DNA of 64,000 nt, from positions 248,001 to 312,000 of the forward strand of contig NZ_JBPWOA010000026.1 of assembly GCF_051781005.1 (NCBI RefSeq). Reading direction: 5' to 3'. Shown piece after piece: positions 60,730 to 64,000 of the stretch. The notes under the pieces are model-generated. The model was not told the origin of the DNA. It searched no databases and saw only the letters and a list, made by a program, of their open reading frames with translations. Source of the stretch: Anabaena sp051781005 (lineage in GTDB: Bacteria > Cyanobacteriota > Cyanobacteriia > Cyanobacteriales > Nostocaceae). The translations under genes were made by a program, and so were the position numbers. How positions within the stretch are numbered: position 1 is the stretch's first letter; each line of letters begins with the position of its first letter.

Positions 60730-60915
60730 AAAGATTTTAGGCACAGTTGAGGATATTACCAATCATTTTATCAATTAGAGCAGGTCATTCCTCCATTGAT
60801 AAAACTCTGGCAGAGGTTGCTAATATCTCAAACTTGGAACCTAAAAGCCCACAGGTCAATTATTTCCACACTCTATCAGAGATAATTAAAGTTATGTAGC
60901 CAAATTGGCTATTTT

Positions 60916-62184
60916 TTATTTGGAAGTCCCTAACTCAACTTTTGTGGGTATTTCCACTAGCTGATAGAGCCTATCTTCAAACTTTTGGGTACATACTGAC
61001 CAATCAAATTCCAATATAGAAGGACGAGCTTGGTGAGATAATTGTGCTTTGAGTTCAGGATTTTCGAGAATAGTAATAATCTTTTCCGCAAAATCTTTGG
61101 GGTTATTTGGTTGAGCGAGAAAGCCATTATGACCGGGTATTACTTGTTCTGCCGTTGAGGGAGCGATCGCAGCAACTAAAGGAGTTCCTGAAGCTAAAGC
61201 TTCATTATTTGTAGTACAGAAGTTTTCGGTAACTGAAGGGTTAATAAATACATCTGCTCTAGCAAACCATCCTAAAAGTTCTGTGCCGTGAGACTCACCC
61301 CAAATAGTCACACCAGATGGATAATTTTGAGCGCGACGACGAATTTCTTGATCTAAAGGACCACTACCAATAATGACCATATGAACATCAGGAATTTTAG
61401 CTGCAATCAATGGATATGCATCTAAAAGTTGAGTAACATTTTTTTCTGCGGTAATACGTCCGACAAAAAGAATAGTCGGTCGCTTATCTTCAGGAATTGG
61501 ATCATAACAAATGTTACGAGGGTGAAATTTTTCACAATTAATCCCTTGATAGGGAAGGTATTCAGCAGTTTGACATTTTAGTTTTTGGTATTTAGATAAT
61601 TGTTCTCTTGAAGGAAATAAATTGAGGTTATAAGACTGACTAAATTGCTTAACTAAAAGTGGAATAATGGGATTGACTAACTTGAAGAATACATCTCCTA
61701 GGTAATATCGGATATAGGCAACAATATCCGTATGAAAAACTGAAATAATAGGAGTTTTAGTTTTTTTGGCGTATTTAACTCCCACAGGACGGCCGTAACC
61801 TTGTAAGTAAAATGAGTATAATCCTCTCATTTGCGCCGCTTCTTCAACTATGATGATGTCCGGCTGGAATCGTTCTAGTAACTTAGTATCGTTCCAATGC
61901 CGATAGTTTAATGGTTGGGGTAGAGATTTGTATAAAATTAGTGGTTTTGTAGGAAAGGCAAATGATGAGAAATTAGGGAAAGTTTCTAGTTCTTCTAGTC
62001 CCGGCATGGGACGATTACCAACTTGTTTCGGATACAGATTATTGATTTCTGGGTGAATGAGAAAAACTTCATGTCCTTGTTCCAGTAACCAACGCACTCG
62101 TTGATGTACTGCAACTGAAACTCCTGTTAAAAATGGAGCGAATAATCCTGTAAATAATGCTATGCGGAGAGGTTTGTTTTTCAT
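60916..62184 (-). CDS. Family 4 glycosyltransferase
   Basis: A 422-residue GT-B fold enzyme. It opens RIALFTGLFAPFLTGVSVAVHQRVRWLL, the typical glycine loop of GT4, has DIIIVEEAAQMRGL and VFHTDIVAYIRYYLG in the N-terminal half, then RPTILFVGRITAEKNVTQLLDAY, VIIGSGPLDQEIRRRAQ and the donor-binding FINPSVTENFCTTNNEALASGTPLVAA. The E-x7-E motif (ENFCTTNNE) is intact. The pattern is related to lipid and exopolysaccharide transferases; I cannot tell which. It lies 242 bases from the next glycosyltransferase gene, with a MITE-like element between. Confidence 0.88.
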   Translation of the reverse strand: MKNKPLRIALFTGLFAPFLTGVSVAVHQRVRWLLEQGHEVFLIHPEINNLYPKQVGNRPMPGLEELETFPNFSSFAFPTKPLILYKSLPQPLNYRHWNDTKLLERFQPDIIIVEEAAQMRGLYSFYLQGYGRPVGVKYAKKTKTPIISVFHTDIVAYIRYYLGDVFFKLVNPIIPLLVKQFSQSYNLNLFPSREQLSKYQKLKCQTAEYLPYQGINCEKFHPRNICYDPIPEDKRPTILFVGRITAEKNVTQLLDAYPLIAAKIPDVHMVIIGSGPLDQEIRRRAQNYPSGVTIWGESHGTELLGWFARADVFINPSVTENFCTTNNEALASGTPLVAAIAPSTAEQVIPGHNGFLAQPNNPKDFAEKIITILENPELKAQLSHQARPSILEFDWSVCTQKFEDRLYQLVEIPTKVELGTSK

Positions 62185-62233
62185 GGTTAAAGTAAATATT
62201 TCATGAAAATGATATAGTTAGAAATGAGGCAAT

Positions 62234-62374
62234 AAATACAGCAGAATTCAGACCTTGATAATTTGCGGGCAAGATGCCCACACCACAAGAAACTTTAAGA
62301 AACTTTTGAGTATTTTTTTAATTGGAAGTCCCTAAGTTCAAGCCAGCCTCATTTATCTGCAATCTGCTGTATTT
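62234..62374. repeat. AAATACAGCAGA-type MITE-like element
   Basis: AAATACAGCAGA (62234-62245) and TCTGCTGTATTT (62363-62374) are perfect 12-bp inverses bounding 141 bp. The right end (AGCCTCATTTATCTGCAATC followed by TGCTGTA) is the reverse complement of the left end of the element at 49691-49830, with one difference in 27. The interior GTCCCTAAGTTC resembles the 3' end of the GT4 gene at about 60925-60935. Confidence 0.78.
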
Positions 62375-62426
62375 GATGAAAATGCTGGTGTTGGGATTTT
62401 TATGTCAACTAAATACCAACATGAAA

Positions 62427-63686
62427 TTACAGAGAAAGTTTGCCATCAATTGGTTGATCTAACCATTGATAAGGATGATATTCAACTAGGCGAATATTCC
62501 AGGGGCCTTGGACTCGATAGGTAAGACCACGCCAGGTAACTGTTGACATCCAGAGAGAAGATATCATTGCTAATCCATAAACCCATTGTGTCAAAGGAAT
62601 GGCAATTAACATTTTCATGATTGTAGCCAGTGACACTTGAGCAATTGTTTGACCTTGAGAGCGAATTACTTCCTGTACTCCTAGTTCCATGACCAACATG
62701 AGCAAGAGTAATCCGATGGTATAGACGCTATAAGACTTCAATAAGAAAGCTGCATCTTTCCATTCTGCTGCTAACAAAAATCCTAGACTTAAGATGATAA
62801 CTAGAGTAGGAAATAGAATACTAGAAACAGCATCACTGACTAAAGCTAACCAATTGGGATGATAAAGTCGTGAACAAAGTATTAAGCGTTTGAGAGATGC
62901 AAATAAATTCGGCAAATCGCATTCTTCTCGATTAACCATTAATAGAGAAGGCACAAACTTGATTTGCAATTTGTGTTTTTTGATGACTTTATGCATGAGC
63001 ATATCGTCACCGAAAGCTTCTCCCCACTTTTCAAGTAGTTCTGTTTTGTGCAGGAGTTCTGTTTTGATTGCTAAACTCCCACCCCAAGGAACTTGAAATA
63101 GGAACATTTGCACGACAGTGGAGACGTTGCCGGCATAGCGCACTAAAGAACCCCAATAACTACCTGTGGGTAAGTACCAACGGTTTCCTGTGGTTAGTCC
63201 AACTTTGTTATCGGTGAGGGGACTAACTAATTCTCGCAACCAATTGGGGTGAACTATGGTATCTGCGTCTACTAAAGCAACTACTTTGTAAGAGTCATCT
63301 AAGTCAGAGACGGCTTGGACTAAAGAACTACATTTGAGACTACAATTGTGGCGGACTGTTCTCAAAGTGCTAATTTGGACATTAGTTGCAGCAGATTCTG
63401 CGATCGCTTCTTTGGCAATTTTAAACGCTGGATCTTCTGGACTGTCAACGATCAGCTTTAAATCATACTGCGGGTAGTTTTGCTGTAAGAGCGATCGCAC
63501 ACAATTAGGTAAAAATGGATCTGCACCTCGTAAACACAGAATTACTGCCGTTTTGGGTAACTGCTCATCTGATAATAAGGGTTGTTTGTATGAGCGCAGA
63601 TACCATAAGAATACTAGCGTTAAACCTACCTGAATAACCAGCCAACCCATCAAAGAGTTAGACAAAAATGTCATCAAATCTTGCAT
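62427..63686 (-). CDS. Membrane family 2 glycosyltransferase
   Basis: A 419-residue integral-membrane GT2 enzyme. An N-terminal helix (LMGWLVIQVGLTLVFLWYL) precedes the catalytic domain with AVILCLRGADPFLPNCVRSL, then DDSYKVVALVDADTIVHPNWLREL (the D-x-D metal site) and GNRWYLP, GEAFGDDMLMHKVIKK. Four hydrophobic helices follow (about 280-400). The pattern is of the ceramide-glucosyltransferase-like/HpnI group, which glycosylates lipids. An R/Q-rich QRRW-type motif is not seen, so a processive synthase is unlikely. The acceptor is unknown. Confidence 0.85.
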   Translation of the reverse strand: MQDLMTFLSNSLMGWLVIQVGLTLVFLWYLRSYKQPLLSDEQLPKTAVILCLRGADPFLPNCVRSLLQQNYPQYDLKLIVDSPEDPAFKIAKEAIAESAATNVQISTLRTVRHNCSLKCSSLVQAVSDLDDSYKVVALVDADTIVHPNWLRELVSPLTDNKVGLTTGNRWYLPTGSYWGSLVRYAGNVSTVVQMFLFQVPWGGSLAIKTELLHKTELLEKWGEAFGDDMLMHKVIKKHKLQIKFVPSLLMVNREECDLPNLFASLKRLILCSRLYHPNWLALVSDAVSSILFPTLVIILSLGFLLAAEWKDAAFLLKSYSVYTIGLLLLMLVMELGVQEVIRSQGQTIAQVSLATIMKMLIAIPLTQWVYGLAMISSLWMSTVTWRGLTYRVQGPWNIRLVEYHPYQWLDQPIDGKLSL

Positions 63687-63802
63687 GAATCTATCGTCTC
63701 CGGGAGGATGAGGGATTGGAGATGGGGAGATGAAGAGGTGGGGAGGTAAGGAGAATTTTGATCTTTACTTCTATCTCCTCCCTATTTCCTGTCCCTTGTT
63801 TT

Positions 63803-64000
63803 CTAGGGATCAAGAGAATATTTAATATTGATATTGATAGTTGTATTTTTGGTCATTTTAAAACTAGCATCGCGGAATTTTGGTGTACCAGTTTGGATAG
63901 AAACAGTGGGATTTTTGGAAACACCAAAACCTTCTTGCGGAATCCCAAAAAAATCTTTATTAAGTTTGCGGTCGCCATTTTGATCATCAACTACAGCAAC
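63803..64000 (-). CDS. DUF2141 family protein, C-terminal end (partial)
   Basis: An open frame enters from beyond the window end and stops at TAG 63803-63805, giving 65 residues. The sequence (VAVVDDQNGDRKLNKDFFGI, then PQEGFGVSKNPTVS and KFRDASFKMTKNT) matches the C-terminal half of DUF2141 proteins, small secreted beta-sandwich proteins of unknown role; the acidic DDQNGDRKLN is the likely metal-binding loop. The start and any signal peptide are outside the window. It lies 116 bases upstream of the membrane glycosyltransferase on the same strand, so the two may be cotranscribed. Confidence 0.75.
   Translation of the reverse strand, partial: VAVVDDQNGDRKLNKDFFGIPQEGFGVSKNPTVSIQTGTPKFRDASFKMTKNTTININIKYSLDP

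Overview
The window reads as chromosome from a filamentous, probably heterocyst-forming (Nostocales-type) cyanobacterium. Evidence is the low-GC sequence sprinkled with the palindrome GCGATCGC (HIP1), the photosystem I genes psaC and ycf3, a pixJ/ptx/hmp-style taxis cluster with a PatA-type regulator, 7-bp tandem repeats (AATTCGT, CAGGAGT) and several families of short inverted-repeat (MITE-like) elements.

Layout. 1-7.1 kb: the 3' end of argD, a DUF1963 protein, a pentapeptide-repeat membrane protein, an Rpn/DUF4351 nuclease-like protein, then housekeeping genes on the minus strand (gatC, ycf3, murE, a glutaredoxin-like gene). 7.2-14.3 kb: a minus-strand surface-polysaccharide cluster of four glycosyltransferases around a Wzm/Wzt-type ABC exporter. 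14.3-18.5 kb: an accessory patch beside the glmS 3' end. It holds a two-gene cassette (GHKL ATPase plus methyltransferase-like protein) preceded by a translationally coupled 34-codon ORF, then a 52-bp stray copy of internal glmS sequence, then a DUF2887/DUF4351 Rpn-like gene. 18.6-21.2 kb: glmS and psaC. 21.2-34.9 kb: mixed genes and repeats, including a glycerophosphodiesterase, a pentapeptide protein, a toxin-antitoxin pair whose PIN toxin carries two consecutive in-frame stops, chrA, a zinc-ribbon membrane protein, a GPH-type sugar symporter, a phosphoribosyltransferase, an AEC transporter, an M15 peptidase and PBP2 (mrdA). 35.1-38.3 kb: polyamine ABC transporter genes potA-potD-potB. 38.4-49.5 kb: a five-gene chemotaxis-like operon (PatA-like, CheY, CheW, six-GAF MCP, CheA hybrid). 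50.4-59.5 kb: a phosphonate uptake and C-P lyase operon, phnCDE-GHI-M-JKL, with a candidate Pho box upstream. 59.5-64 kb: a repeat-filled intergenic region, two more glycosyltransferases and the C-terminal end of a DUF2141 protein.

How genes work together. The phn operon would import phosphonates (PhnCDE) and cleave the C-P bond (PhnGHIJM with the PhnKL ATPases). The taxis operon would couple light-sensing GAF domains to a CheA/CheY/PatA-type output, probably controlling type IV pili. The Wzm/Wzt cluster would build and export a glycan.

Most interesting candidates are the GHKL/methyltransferase cassette with its small leader ORF and neighbouring glmS fragment (a possible undescribed defence or mobile-element-derived system); the soluble six-GAF chemoreceptor with cyanobacteriochrome-like cysteines; and mobile repeats that have rewritten the C-termini of phnH and, apparently, phnJ. 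All assignments come from reading the sequence and from remembered family motifs; no database search was run.
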